Positions 47,830-59,116 of a stretch of DNA of 64,000 nucleotides are shown piece by piece. Position 1 is the first letter of the stretch. Each line of letters opens with the position of its first letter. The notes below the pieces were generated by a model. The model was not told the DNA's origin. It saw only the letters and a program-made list of their open reading frames with translations, and did no database searches. The position numbers were made by a program, and so were the translations under genes. This DNA comes from Ustulina deusta. Lineage: Eukaryota; Ascomycota; Sordariomycetes; Xylariales; Xylariaceae. The stretch covers positions 124,001 through 188,000 of the forward strand of contig JAJNNX010000011.1 in the NCBI GenBank assembly GCA_023159155.1. Reading direction: 5' to 3'.

Positions 47830-48365
47830 TCAATTCTTAGGGGCAGCCTTGATTACTTCAACGGCCTGGCCGTCAAGTATACCCTCCTCATGCAATGCAC
47901 TCACGACCTCAAAGAGCCACGTCTGGCAATTCTTGATCTCGACCCTAGTCCCACGGCTCTGTAGCCTCAATACATATCAGCAGGCTGTATCCCTAATTCC
48001 GAAGCAGAGGTTAGAAAACTCACGCTTGCAGAGGAAGAAACCAAGCTAGGCCCGGGGGGCGGGACGTTTGCTGCCACAATCTCGACCGCGTCCCTCGGCT
48101 CGGCATCCACGCTGTTCACTCCGTCTCCAGGGGTATCGAGGACAAGACCCGCCCCGACTTCAGCAAGGGCAAGGATCTCATGCTTCCGCGACTCCTGCGT
48201 GATGTCGTAGTTCCGGTCGAAGGAGAGTCGGAAGCCCGTGGCCGCGTCGCCTTCAGCGTGGATCCGCTTGCCAATGGTGGGGTCCGCCTCGCTTGGCACC
48301 CATAATGCCCAGTGAGCCGGGAAGAGAGGGCTTTTGTAGATGATAAGGTAAATTGTTCTTGACAT
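47830..48365 (-). CDS. Small conserved fungal protein of unknown function
   Basis: A 156-aa protein from exons 48365-48024 and 47958-47830. It begins MSRTIYLIIYKSPLFPAHWALWVPS and contains GKRIHAEGDAATGFRLSFDRNYD, a region PPPGPSLVSS before the splice, and the end VEIKNCQTWLFEVVSALHE...AAPKN. I recognise this as a family common in Pezizomycotina but know no function. It has no signal peptide or membrane helix. The acceptor at 47958 was chosen over one closer to the motif (ACTAG|GG) because only it keeps the frame into EIKNCQTWLFEVV. Whether it belongs to the neighbouring cluster is unclear; I suspect not. Confidence 0.75.
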
Positions 48366-49149
48366 TGTTTATGATGGTATATGGTAGCGGTTTGTGGCCG
48401 AGGGTAGATGTGGGATGTGGGATGAAGAGACGGGACTCATTGGCCGGGGGGGGGAGCAATTTCTTGGCTTTGAAAACACGATCAGCGCCCTCACACCGCA
48501 ACCACTGAAATCATGTTTCTGACTCTGACTATCGTTGAAAAAGGTGAGAAATACTTTTGTATATGCTGCATTCTTAGTTATCCGCATTGGTGCGGTCAAT
48601 GGTGCGGATATAATTTGTTTCGTATCCTAAGCGTTGCTACCCCAGATGTGGTTTTGCATATGATGATGGCATGGCGATGAACAAATCTAGGGTAAATTCC
48701 TTGAGTGGACCCAGATTTGATCGCAACCAGGCAAGGCAGCATAATAGTTATCGATCGTAATTGATTCAGAATAGGACTTTCATTATCGAACCCCCTTTTA
48801 CCCTGAAACATAATAGGCCAAACCCACACTTCCAAGTACAGTAACTAGACTTCTAAATTGGGAAACTAGACTTGTGCAGAGAGACTAGCCAAACTAATGA
48901 AGTTGCCTGAGGTATATACGAGACTCGGAAAGCCACTTGTGGCTATGCAACCCCTTTTCCAGCCACTTGCACTCAACCCACTCCATTCAGTCCGCAAGCT
49001 CGACGGCGACTTAGTTCTTACCTATGTACTTAGGTAGCCATGCAACACTCACGTCGCTAGTGAACCCAACAAAACCTACCTCTTATTTCCACCACTTCAC
49101 TCTCCCATCAGGACCTGATTTCTCCAGTACTCTATATGATCGAAGCTGA
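48366..49149. other. Spacer left of the candidate cluster
   Basis: No supported gene; contains the upstream regions of the small conserved protein gene (left) and the Zn2Cys6 regulator gene (right), which are transcribed divergently. Confidence 0.4.
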
Positions 49150-50529
49150 ATGGCAAAGTCCGACCAGAATATTGGACCACTGAGGACTGCGTGCGACCGG
49201 TGCTACAAGCTCAAAGCACGATGTGAGCGGGCCTCTCTTGCGGCTTCATGTGCTCGGTGCAATAGGCTTAGGTTAGTTTGCTCAACTGTCCGCCCAGTGC
49301 GGCCTCCGGGTCGAAGGCTGCAGGACTGGACCCTCTCGGTTTCCGCAAAGCCGTCAAAAGAATCCGAGATAGGTGCCTGGTTGGAGAATGTCCCTGATCT
49401 GCTCCCAGAGGAGCGAGATCTCTTGATATTTCTCCTTGGCCGACCTGAAAACATAGACTGCTACGTTGTGTGCCCACGCTTTCAAGTCGCAGCGCAGCAA
49501 TCCTTGGTGGCCCAACTACTATTAGCCTTGCCAATACTCAAGGATGCATATCTTGCATGTGCTAGTGCTCTGAAGCAGCTTGACCCTGCCCTCTCGATGG
49601 GTGCTGATAACAGCGTTCGACATGCATCATCTGCTCTGAAAACGTTGCGCTCGCTCCCAATATCAAACTCACAAGACGCCGTCCTATGCCTGACACTGGG
49701 GGCTGCGCTGGCATTATCTGTGTACTCAACTATTGGCGTGGGCGTATCCGATATCTGTCACTACTGCCTTGCCGCAACAAGCCCATTCGTGGAAGAGGTG
49801 GTACCTGACGGGCACGCAGAACCGTGGCACGGAGTTTTGGTGTTACTGGAGACTATGGATTGTCTTGTTTATCGCCGAAAGCCAACGCTGAGAATTCGAC
49901 CCCGGGATTCGGAAGGTGTGGATCGCCACCTCGGCCTCTGCTTACCTTTATTGCCATACTATTATGACCTCTGTGCCATTAGTCACTCGCTGACCAACAC
50001 AACTGACACAAGCGTTTTAGCTTACCTGCAAAAACAGTTAGATGGGATCCACACCTCTGTCGAAGCATGGATACCATCTCACGCGAGTCGTTTTGTCGAT
50101 CAGTTCGAAGCGGCAGATATCATCGCTCTTCTTGCACAAGCCAAGGTGTATCGACTCGGCGCGCTCCTCGTGAGCCACCGTCTGCGACATGCATTTGGCG
50201 AGCATGATGAGCAAGCTGACATCTGGTCGAAAGAGATTATGATGGAACTTGAGATGGCACAGAGAGTTACAGAGCGGCCCATCCGATGTGTGACACTGCC
50301 GTTTCTAATTGCGGCGGTCGAAATTCGAGATCCTAGCGCACGAAACAAGGCGCTCCAATGTACAGTCGACTACGTGGATCACTTCTCCCTGGTTGTGCAA
50401 AAAGCGGCTAGGACTTTTCTGCGCAGGGTTTGGCATGATCGAGACTTGCAAATTACATCTTGCTGGTTTGATTCGATCCACAAACCATGTCCTGTACTAC
50501 AATCCATAGATGTAGCTTGCGTTGCCTAA
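49150..50529 (+). CDS. Zn2Cys6 binuclear cluster transcription factor
   Basis: A single-exon regulator of 459 aa. The binuclear zinc cluster is at the N-terminus with six cysteines in CDRCYKLKARCE...CARCNRLRLVC, followed by a basic stretch (RPVRPPGRR). The rest is mostly helical with no clear fungal_trans motif; short proteins of this kind, related in layout to the AflR-type regulators, are frequent in secondary-metabolite clusters. It lies at the left end of a run of amidase, P450, UbiA-type and receptor genes and is the obvious candidate for pathway control. It is convergent with the amidase gene, 225 bp apart. Function is inferred from context. Confidence 0.88.
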   Translation: MAKSDQNIGPLRTACDRCYKLKARCERASLAASCARCNRLRLVCSTVRPVRPPGRRLQDWTLSVSAKPSKESEIGAWLENVPDLLPEERDLLIFLLGRPENIDCYVVCPRFQVAAQQSLVAQLLLALPILKDAYLACASALKQLDPALSMGADNSVRHASSALKTLRSLPISNSQDAVLCLTLGAALALSVYSTIGVGVSDICHYCLAATSPFVEEVVPDGHAEPWHGVLVLLETMDCLVYRRKPTLRIRPRDSEGVDRHLGLCLPLLPYYYDLCAISHSLTNTTDTSVLAYLQKQLDGIHTSVEAWIPSHASRFVDQFEAADIIALLAQAKVYRLGALLVSHRLRHAFGEHDEQADIWSKEIMMELEMAQRVTERPIRCVTLPFLIAAVEIRDPSARNKALQCTVDYVDHFSLVVQKAARTFLRRVWHDRDLQITSCWFDSIHKPCPVLQSIDVACVA

Positions 50530-50754
50530 CTTGAAATCTTCGGCCTTGCAACACCTCATATGTTGAGAAGAAGGAGTGACTAGTGATCTGTTGACGCGAA
50601 AATGACACGCTACACGCTTTCAAACGACGCTCTTTTTGACGACGCGTTTCTAGTTAAAAAACACTCAATTTTTTAACCATTCCTAGATTTTCCACAGACT
50701 ACTGTTCAACACTAACTCCCTCGCCCAGGCTGGCACCAAGATATAGGCTGTGCT

Positions 50755-52551
50755 TTAATCACTGTTTATAATCCGGTCAAGCACTGCTGCCGAATTAGCC
50801 AATGCCTCATCTGCGTGTCTATATCCGACTAATTGAACACAAATTGGAGCGTCTTTATACAGCTCAGGGCCCGCATCTAAAGATGTAGTGTTAGTTATAC
50901 CTAGTAAACCGAGGACAGAAGAAGGAGTTGACTTTTTACGTACAGAGGCCATAGACCTTCGCATCTTCCTCTCCGAACTTTGTGTTGCTCACATCGTCTG
51001 CAGAGTCTTCCTCACGCACCCGATCGACGGGAATCACGACGGCAGGATAATCGAGATAGTTCCACAAGCCTGTATAGCTTGCGGTTGACCACGTATCCAG
51101 AGGCACTGCTGTGTGAGGTGCCGGAGGCATTAGAATTGCATCCAAATTATTGTCGCGGAATAATTCAAGGTAGGACTTTGCAGCTTTTGCTCGGCGGACA
51201 TTGAGGTCGAAGAATCCCCGAAGCGAGTTCCCCGGTTTCGATAGGAGGCCAGCGGCTTTGAGAGATGGCACAAGCGGCTCTCCAGTGCGGGCAAATTGCT
51301 CGTAATAATACTTTGAATAGACCATGTTAGTGTGCAGGCCGCTACAAGCAGCTCTTCTTCACTCACTTCGCTTCCGGAAAGTGTCCAATAATTAAGGAGG
51401 TTGTCATAGTGTTCCTTGACATCTGGCAGTGTAAGGGGGATAATTTCGATATCGCTCCTTTCTCGGATAAGATCTGCTGCCGTTCTCAGGCCTCGCCGAA
51501 CTGGAGGTGAAGGAGTATAGATGCCATCATTTTCGACAAGACCTATTCGGAGTCGCTCCTTGACCTTGAGATTGCTCCATGGGAGCGAAATGACAGTGCT
51601 GTCATACCTCCAGGTCCCCGCCTGCATGATTGATTTGAGGAAGAGCGAACAGTCCCGAAGGGAGGTTGCCATAGGACCAGCTGAGGACAGAACCCCGACT
51701 GTCCCTGGAACCGTAAGATCTCGTACACCATGGTGCGGTACCAGGCCCGCACTCGGCCTGAATCCATATATCCCGTTGCACACGGACGGGACGCGGATGC
51801 TCCCACCAATATCAGTCCCAACTCCAAGGATGCTCCCTCGGAGTGCAAGCAGAGCACCCTCGCCGCCAGTACTACCGCCTGCTGTCAAGTGGATGTTGCG
51901 AGGATTCAGCGTCCTTCCGAAAACATTGTTGTCACTGTCCCCAGTCATGATCGACTGGGGAAGATTGGTCTTGCAGTAGAGGACTGCGCCCAAGTCAAGC
52001 AGCATGGCAGCAAGAGCGCTATTTTCCTCAGCCGGCTCATTTACATAGCAAGCCAGACCGGTAGACGTATCCTCGCCCAAAACTTGAAAGCTATCCTTAA
52101 GGGAGATAGGAAGCCCAAAAAGAGGAGGGAGGGCTTCGCTGGGGGTTTCCCGTCGTCTTGCATCAAGGCTGCGGGCTCGTTCAATCGCCTTGTCGAAGAA
52201 TATCTCGGTTAGACAATTAACCTACTCCCGGTTAGTTTCTCTACTGCTGGGAGGGAATTGTCAGCCTACGAGCTGGTGAGCGATGGCGGCCCTCTTGCAA
52301 AAAGCTACTGTGACTTGTTCGACTGAGAAAGTGCTAGCTTTAAGCTCTGCCAGAAGAGCAGTGGCGTCGTAATTTGACGTGATCTCGCATTCGACATCAC
52401 TCAAGACGCCACAGGTAACCGGGATCTCCATAAAATTGGTAACATCCTTGATGGTGTCTGGAGATATCTGCCAGGCTTCTGGAATCTTGCTCCTCTGTTG
52501 GGAGACTTTGCCGGCAGCAATGATTCTGTAGTCTTTCGGGGTCGATGACAT
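50755..52551 (-). CDS. Amidase (amidase signature family)
   Basis: A 541-aa amidase signature enzyme hydrolysing carboxamide bonds. Exons on the minus strand: 52551-52270, 52221-51367, 51310-50944, 50876-50755, all in frame. Catalytic residues are visible: Lys136 in PISLKDSF, cis-Ser211 in TAGGSTGGEG and nucleophile Ser235 in DIGGSIRVPS. The 75- and 24-residue spacings equal those of mammalian FAAH (142/217/241), which supports activity. One oddity is T instead of S in GGS(S/T)GG. Later segments ILMPPAPHTAVP and WNYLDYPAVVIPVD fit the acetamidase-like fungal group. In a metabolite cluster it could release or trim an amide; its substrate is unknown, and it could equally be a general amidase that merely lies nearby. 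Confidence 0.92.
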
Positions 52552-53724
52552 TTTGATGTCGTTACAAGTTCAATAGATTGTGCGTGGAGAATTATGCCAG
52601 CGACATTGTGAAACCTATTTATGCTTTTTGAGCTCCGTGTAAATTCCGCTACCTCGCTGTTTTGATACTTCGGTTGACAGGAGAGGCATATGTTTAAGGG
52701 CTCAGTCCATTGCCCAGAACCCAAGGACCCAAGTGAGTTCATGGGGTTTTGAAGTGGGCGCCTATGGGCAGCCTATCTGAAACCCCTGAGACGCATTTTA
52801 GTCGATTTCAGATTATAGAAACCCTCCGGCTCCTGTTCCGGTACCGGCAGCGCCTGAAGGTAGCCCTCTGACGATAGATACGGCCTGAGCTTTGTTTGGT
52901 TGCTATCGGATGTGAAGCCATACCCTAACACTACCTAGCTGGGGAGAGGGTGGTCCTGTTCTGGGCAAGCATGATACCTATCTCAAATGTTGGGGGAAAT
53001 AAATACCTACCAAGGAAATTCTGCCGAAAGTATTGCTGCATAATTTCCCTACAGGGAATAACCGCAACAGAACTGTATGATAGACCTTTGAATGATTCCG
53101 GTCCCTAGTGTAGTAATTGTTGGTCACGATAATGCATGTAAGTCTTAAACTTACACGACGCTTGCTAGGTACCCCCGAGAACACAGATATACCTCCGGCC
53201 AACCCTCCGTCCGGTTACGACCAATCAGCACACGACTGAGGAGCTGAAGGGCCTATTTAAGTGTTTTAGCCCCACATGCCAGGTGCCACGGTAACAATTC
53301 GACCGGGGCCCCCTGCAATAAGCCTACACCGCGAGATCCAATCCTTCCAATCAATCCAGATGACCCAACTATAGCTTCGACATCAAAACATCATCACCCA
53401 GCCAGTGCAGATCTCCGGAGGTCTGGGTCGGACTGGCGGGAAACCCCGGTACGTCTAGTGACACCTAAGTGTGCATACGTACGCAGTAATGCACTGCCTC
53501 ATTGGCGCTCGTCTAGAGCCTGTCCTATTAACACCTTTCAAAGGTTAGGTAATTAATTACAGGAAGGGACCGGAAGGTTAAAAAATATCCCATACTATAA
53601 CGATACCAGAAACTCTTCGTTCCTGTGGGTAGGAAGCCGTACACAAAGGGAAAAGGTTTGGTTCTATGTGGCTTATAAAATCCATTCCGCTTGATTGGAG
53701 TCATGTGGAACTATCCAGGTCCTT
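52552..53724. other. Spacer between amidase and P450 genes
   Basis: No supported gene. The stretch holds the amidase promoter and the P450 3' flank. Confidence 0.4.
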
Positions 53725-55501
53725 CTAACCTGAGGCGCTACTTCTCATCCGAAATCTTAGGTGTAAGTCACCCGGCGTGAAAGTGAAGTGGTCTTCTAGG
53801 TCAGCAAACAGCGTCTGACCACCGTCATTGCCCTGAAATTCGATCTTGAATTTCTTCAGTAAGGAAGAAATTACAAGTCGCATCTCAATCATGGCAAGCG
53901 GCTTGCCGAGACAACTAAATTTCCCCTGTGAAAACGGAGCGAACCCTCTATTATCCTTCACCAGGTCCGGCCGTACTGTCCATCGCTCGGGAATAAACTG
54001 GTCGGCATTTTCGTACGACGATTCGAGACGCTGAATAGAGTATTTCGGTGCCATGATGGTGACACCCCCGGGGATATACTTGTTGTTGATGGTTATGCCA
54101 GATGGCGGGGTCACCCTGTGGCCGCCCGTAGGTACAGGTGGATGTAGACGCAAGGTCTCATTAATAAAGGCAGTCAAGTGACTGCAGTTTTGAATTTGCC
54201 CTCGGTCGTAGATGTCTACGTCTTTAATCTCATTGAATAGCTTCTCCTGTTGCGAGGGATCATGGGCAAGTTGGTAGAAGGCAAACGTGAGACCCACGGA
54301 GACGGTGCCACTGATTCAATCGAGTTAGAGATGCAAAAATATTATGATGGATGATTTGGTAGTCTAACCTCCCTGCGACGATTATTGTGACGGCATCGCC
54401 ATGCAGCCATGCAAGGTCAGTTTGTTGAGAGCCGTTCTCCACGTATGCATCGATGAGCCAGCGCGAGAGATCATGACGCTCGCCCCTCATCTGTGACTGT
54501 TAAGTGTCTGAGATGATGTTATAGTACCAGAAGCCACTACTTACCTGTAGTCGCTCATCCATGCACTCCCTACACCACTGCAACATGGAATCCCAGTCCT
54601 TCACAAGAGACATCCGCGGCCTGATGCTCTTTCCAAGCTGGGCAAGCCAGGGCACCAGAGCAAGAGAGTTACCTGCGTTCATCCCGTCAACCAGCAGGCG
54701 TATTTTTGAATGCCATTTTTTATCTTGGAGCATTTGGAAGGACCTCGAAAAGGCAAACTCGCCCATGACATCGAACGCAAACCAGGAGAACCAGTCGGTG
54801 ACGTTGATGACGGCTCCTTGAGAGCTAGTAGTTGAATCTTTCTCGTATAGCTCGCTCTCTATTTGGTCTGCCAGCAATTTTGCGTAGCGTAGGATAAGAT
54901 TCTCGTAACTAGCCAGTGCTTTGGGACTAAAACCTTGATTCCAAATTCGCCTCCGGGCGTCATGATCACCAACGCTCCGCGTAGCACTTATCGCTACCAC
55001 GGGTAAGAGAACGTCGTAAAAAGTAGCTTTCGTGAACTGACTTTTTGGACTGTCAATGATATGTGGAATTGCAGCGTCGATAATCGTGAGTTCTTCTGGA
55101 CCCGTCCTGATGATCGACCCATAGCGCTTGAACAGTTCTTCGACAACAAGGTGATTTTTTCCGCCAGAACTTTTCCAGACATGCCAGAACTTCGTTATAG
55201 CGGCCAACGGGGGGCCAGGAAAGGTCCTGAGCCGATGGAAATATCTCCGGTAGATAATGATGCTGCCGAACAGACTAGCGGCGTATGAACCAATGATACT
55301 CCCGACGGCTCTTATGGAGGCACTGAAGTCACCAACGAGAGCGTACTCGACATATAACAGTGCGATGGTAAGAAATGAGTAAATCTTGATTAGTGTCGAC
55401 ACTCGCATATGCCACTCCCCTCGAATGAAGACGGCGATGTGCGAGCCGACTCCTAGGAGAGCTGCTCCCAGAGGAAGATGACCAAATACTATCTGGTTCA
55501 T
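53725..55501 (-). CDS. Cytochrome P450 monooxygenase
   Basis: A membrane-anchored P450 of about 556 aa. Exons: 55501-54545, 54496-54369, 54310-53725 (the second may start at 54490, a 6-bp difference with the same frame). The N-terminus has two or three hydrophobic helices (for example LIKIYSFLTIALLYVEYALV), then FPGPPLAAITKFWHVWKSSGG, the K-helix ETLR (413-416), the PERW block and the heme-binding FSQGKFSCLG with Cys495. The I-helix reads VAGSGTVSVG, with Gly where most P450s have Asp or Glu before Thr. It is the left partner of a divergent pair with the UbiA-type gene, 785 bp apart, so the two are probably co-regulated. The exact CYP family is not assigned. Confidence 0.93.
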
Positions 55502-56286
55502 AATGGGATGCTGACTTGTTCACGTAAGACAGAGAGTCGCCTCGGCGAAATACTGAGGATGTGGGGATAAATTAGAGATCATTAATTTGGAGTAAATACC
55601 GCATATATCTGGGGCTAGGCATCACGGGAGCATATATATATATGTACATCAGGAGGAATGGGTGTGCAATTTGTCCTACCATGTGTTACCAAAGGAGAGT
55701 GGAGTCACAAAGATATCTGGGTTCTGGGTTGGGCTCGCTTCACTTTCCCGATGCGCCACAAAAGCCCGTCTCGGACAACCTGTTGTTGTCTCAGATCCCC
55801 AACATTGTACGAATACGTCAGCTATGGCCGTCGACAATCTAAGGACGTAGTTCGGATTCGCCCTTCGGTATCTCCTACCCTGGTAGCTAAGGAGCCTGAA
55901 AACGGTAACTGGTCTGACAGGTGAGATATAAGATGCCCGATTAGGAAGTAGGTGGCTACGTCTTATATAGGTGTAGTTGAATTTCGAGAGTGAGTCAGTA
56001 CACCGTCCAACTTTGTATTTCACCGAATCCCATAGGGTGATGGTTAGCTGTTGTAGGTCACCATGATTGCAAATTCCGCCTGACGACTTCCTTTCCGGGC
56101 CATCTGCGTAGGGCTCGCTGACTGTAAAGCCAATATAATAAAAGAAGAAATCCTTGAAATGGTCGATCCGACGTTTTAATCTTATATCGTATTGGTGTAG
56201 GAAAGTAGACAAGACATTAATCATATTAGACAAAGTTATTATTCAAACATCAACTCCTACCATCTCTCCGATAAGTAAAGTCTGAA
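55502..56286. promoter_or_regulatory. Divergent promoter between P450 and UbiA-type gene
   Basis: A 785-bp region between two outward-facing start codons. It probably carries shared control elements for the cluster. I could not single out a convincing Zn2Cys6 palindrome by eye. A minus-strand open frame at 55676-56233 (185 codons) has no domain and is probably chance. Confidence 0.5.
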
Positions 56287-57537
56287 ATGTGGTCTAATAT
56301 TGATCCATTACAGACGGGAAAGAGCAACTCTGCGGCTCTCCGAAGACTAACGCATGAGAATGATCAGAAGTATATTGCTCCTGGGGTAGACACCAATCAA
56401 GTAACCAAAGCCCATGCTAGTATCAAACATGACAAACTTGTATGATCTCTCTTTCTCTGAGTTACTGCTGAACAAAGCCTAACGTTGTAGGGAGTCATGA
56501 ATGTTGCCGTATGGATATACGAGTCCCTTTTCACTCTGTACCTCTTTACAGCTAGTGATTTCGGTGCTGTTCTCCTACCACAGACGCTATTCGCCCTATT
56601 CTCAATGTTCTCGGGACAATTCACGGTGTCACATTGGCAAACTGAGCCGCAGCCAGCATTATTCACCCGCCTATTCCGGGTGGTCTTGTGGATATGGCTT
56701 CAACTCCTTGTGCTCGATCTAGCTAACCAGCGGCTCCCCGACTCCGTTGCCGAAGATACCATCAATAAGCCATGGCGTCCCATTACATCAGGACGCATCA
56801 CAGCAGAGGGAGCCCGACGACTTCTTGTCGCGAGCATTGCCGTCACATTTGCCGCGTCGAACTACCTCGGCGTGACTTCCGAGACGCTCCTGCTCTTCAC
56901 GCTGAACTGGGTTTACAATGATCTCGGCCTAGCGAACGGCCACTGGCTACTCCGGAACCTGATGAACGCTCTCGGGATCACGACGATCGGGGCCGGCGCA
57001 ACGCGTGTTGCCTGTAATGACCTCACATTTATGACTGCCCCTGCTACACGTTGGTGGCTCTTATGTGGAGGGATGCTGATGACTACGATCCACGCCCAGG
57101 ATATGTATGATCAGCAAGGCGATGCGGTTCGTGGGCGTTCAACGGCCCCGCTTGTGCTGGGTGATGGCGTCGCAAGGTGGACCGTTGGCGCAGGGGTGCT
57201 ATTTTGGAGCGTGACCAGTAAGTGGACTCCCCGAATGTATTCCATTTCCATTACCTTCACCCTTGGAAATGCGGCGTCCCGATGAGTTCCATCACGTTAC
57301 TAAGCCTTTAGCTTTATAGTGCCATTCTGTCTAAGCCTGCACTTTCGTGAAGACTGGGTCGGCTACTCTGGTCCTGTTTTATTGGGCATGGCTATCACAA
57401 TTCGCATTTTGACTCTTCGGAATGTTTCGGCTGATAGGCGGACGTTCAAACTGTGGGCTCTATGGACCATATGCCTATATTCACTTCCGCTGCTAGGGCG
57501 AAAGAGTCCAGATACTGGTATGCGCCTGGTGAATTAG
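56287..57537 (+). CDS. UbiA-superfamily membrane enzyme, terpene-cyclase-like
   Basis: An integral membrane protein of 365 aa in the UbiA superfamily. Exons: 56287-56439, 56491-57217, 57320-57537; all junctions keep frame, and exon 1 (MWSNIDPLQTGK...) is easily missed. Two Asp-rich motifs bind Mg-diphosphate: one around N130, D135 and E139/D140 (DLANQRLPDSVAEDTINKPW), followed by the NKPWRPITSGRIT loop, and another at D255, D258 and D262 (QDMYDQQGDAVRGR). Eight or so hydrophobic helices can be drawn. The NKPWRPI-SGRIT loop is what I associate with fungal UbiA-type sesquiterpene cyclases, the best known being fumagillin Fma-TC (beta-trans-bergamotene synthase). UbiA prenyltransferases acting on aromatic acceptors are the alternative. 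It faces a P450 across a shared promoter. Confidence 0.87.
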
Positions 57538-59116
57538 GTCGGTGGTCATGGACGGCGTTCTCGTCTTGGCCAAGGTCAACGCCGAGACTTCGCTGTCAAA
57601 GAACGGCAAATGTTAAACAAAGCTCAATGTAGAGCGCGGCACTCGGAGAAACGTGGTTGGTCTTGCCAATGATCTGCTCTCAGGCAGAAGAGGCATCCAA
57701 CTCTACTCCAACGATCTAAACATATTAATACGTTTCATAGAAGATACTAGACGCGCGTCGTTCAGAAGCAACTGCTCGATTTATTGAATACCGGTACGTT
57801 GGGGGACATTTGAGGGCTACTTATATTGAGCCATACCTAATCTATCATTTATGTTTATGTCTATGTTGGAGGGAAACTTGGCCGTTTTCAAGATTTGTTG
57901 AATTGGTGTTGTGCAAGGGAACGGTAATCTCCGGAAACCCTGCCCCTCGCTTGAGACCACTGTCTGCATAGTATGGTGTCTGAGTCGGCGACTATTGATT
58001 GATGACGGGATGGTTGATGCTGGTTGGTTTGCTCGGTTATGAAACGGTTGCAATGCATGCAGCACTTGTAAATCTTATCACCGAGAGGCGCATATTGCTC
58101 ATTAGATAAGCATTGGTGTGGTCGACTTTCCGTGGTCTAAGACGGAGCTCCCTTCTTATCGTGGTAGATTTGACCGAGAATGTGGGTTTTTTGGTCGTAG
58201 GGGTAGACACGCCGGTTTTGCGAATTCCGGAGCTCATAGATGGTCAGTAAGAAATGATTCGGGCGGAATAGGAAAGAAAGGGAGATTTCCTCGGTTCCTG
58301 AGGTATTTCCATGTCGATAATGCGTGGGAGAATATTTACCCATTGCGTGGCCCTGATGAGAAGGATGTTTCCTGTGGTAGGGAGAACTGGCCGGGGCATT
58401 TTCCGAATCTCTTCGGGCACCATTATTATTTGTCTATGCAACTGTTGTGCGGAGTTGGAGCAAGACCTATCAGCGGTACGGTGGCGGTAGTCTAGTGACT
58501 GTGGCTGCATCCAACGGCACATCATATCACCATGCAGGATTGGCAGGAAGATGGCTGCTATCGTTGTTGTTCGATGACCACTATGCATGTTAGATGGGCT
58601 GAGGGAAGCTGAGGAGAATAAAATGAGGAAGAAAAAGAAAAAGAGATGAGATGAGATGAGATGCCAGTCGTCGAACGAAGGCGGGGAAATTGAATGCAGC
58701 GTGTAAGATGAAAAGCATTAGGTATTGTTCTGCGCTCTGGGTCATGAGAGCTGGTAGGTACTGTGATTGTCATCGCAGCAATAAACGAAGTAAGCGCTAA
58801 ATGCTTACAGGTAATAAAACGGACAAACGTCAACGGCTTCTCTTGTGAGTGCAGCAACAAGGATAAGCCATCAAGCATCGAGTAGAAATCAGGCTATCAT
58901 AATATGTAGTGTACATGAGCAGTTGCTGACTGAGTGCTAGGTATTACACCTCGGCAAGAATTGATTTCGTAAACGTCGCTACCCTGTTTATCATCGGAAC
59001 CATCATCCAGTTTCCCTCTGCCCGGACCATCTTGTATATTACTTGCAGTCCTCCAGCCTCCCAATATGTGTAGTGCACTATCGGGTAGGTTGGTATAGTC
59101 CTTTTGTGCACTTGCT
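57538..59116. other. Spacer between UbiA-type and receptor genes
   Basis: Open frames up to about 125 codons exist on both strands (for example 58118-58495 plus and 58244-58588 minus) but overlap each other and show no domain, signal peptide or intron structure. A GATGA pentamer repeat lies at 58644-58663. I support no gene here. Confidence 0.4.
58644..58663. repeat. (GATGA)n pentamer repeat
   Basis: Four tandem copies of GATGA in the spacer between the UbiA-type and receptor genes. Confidence 0.8.

Noticed and set aside
55676..56233. 185-codon minus-strand frame in the P450/UbiA promoter region
   Set aside because: No domain, signal peptide or splice support; position fits a promoter better.
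58118..58588. Overlapping plus- and minus-strand frames of 114-125 codons
   Set aside because: They compete on opposite strands and show no family resemblance or intron structure.
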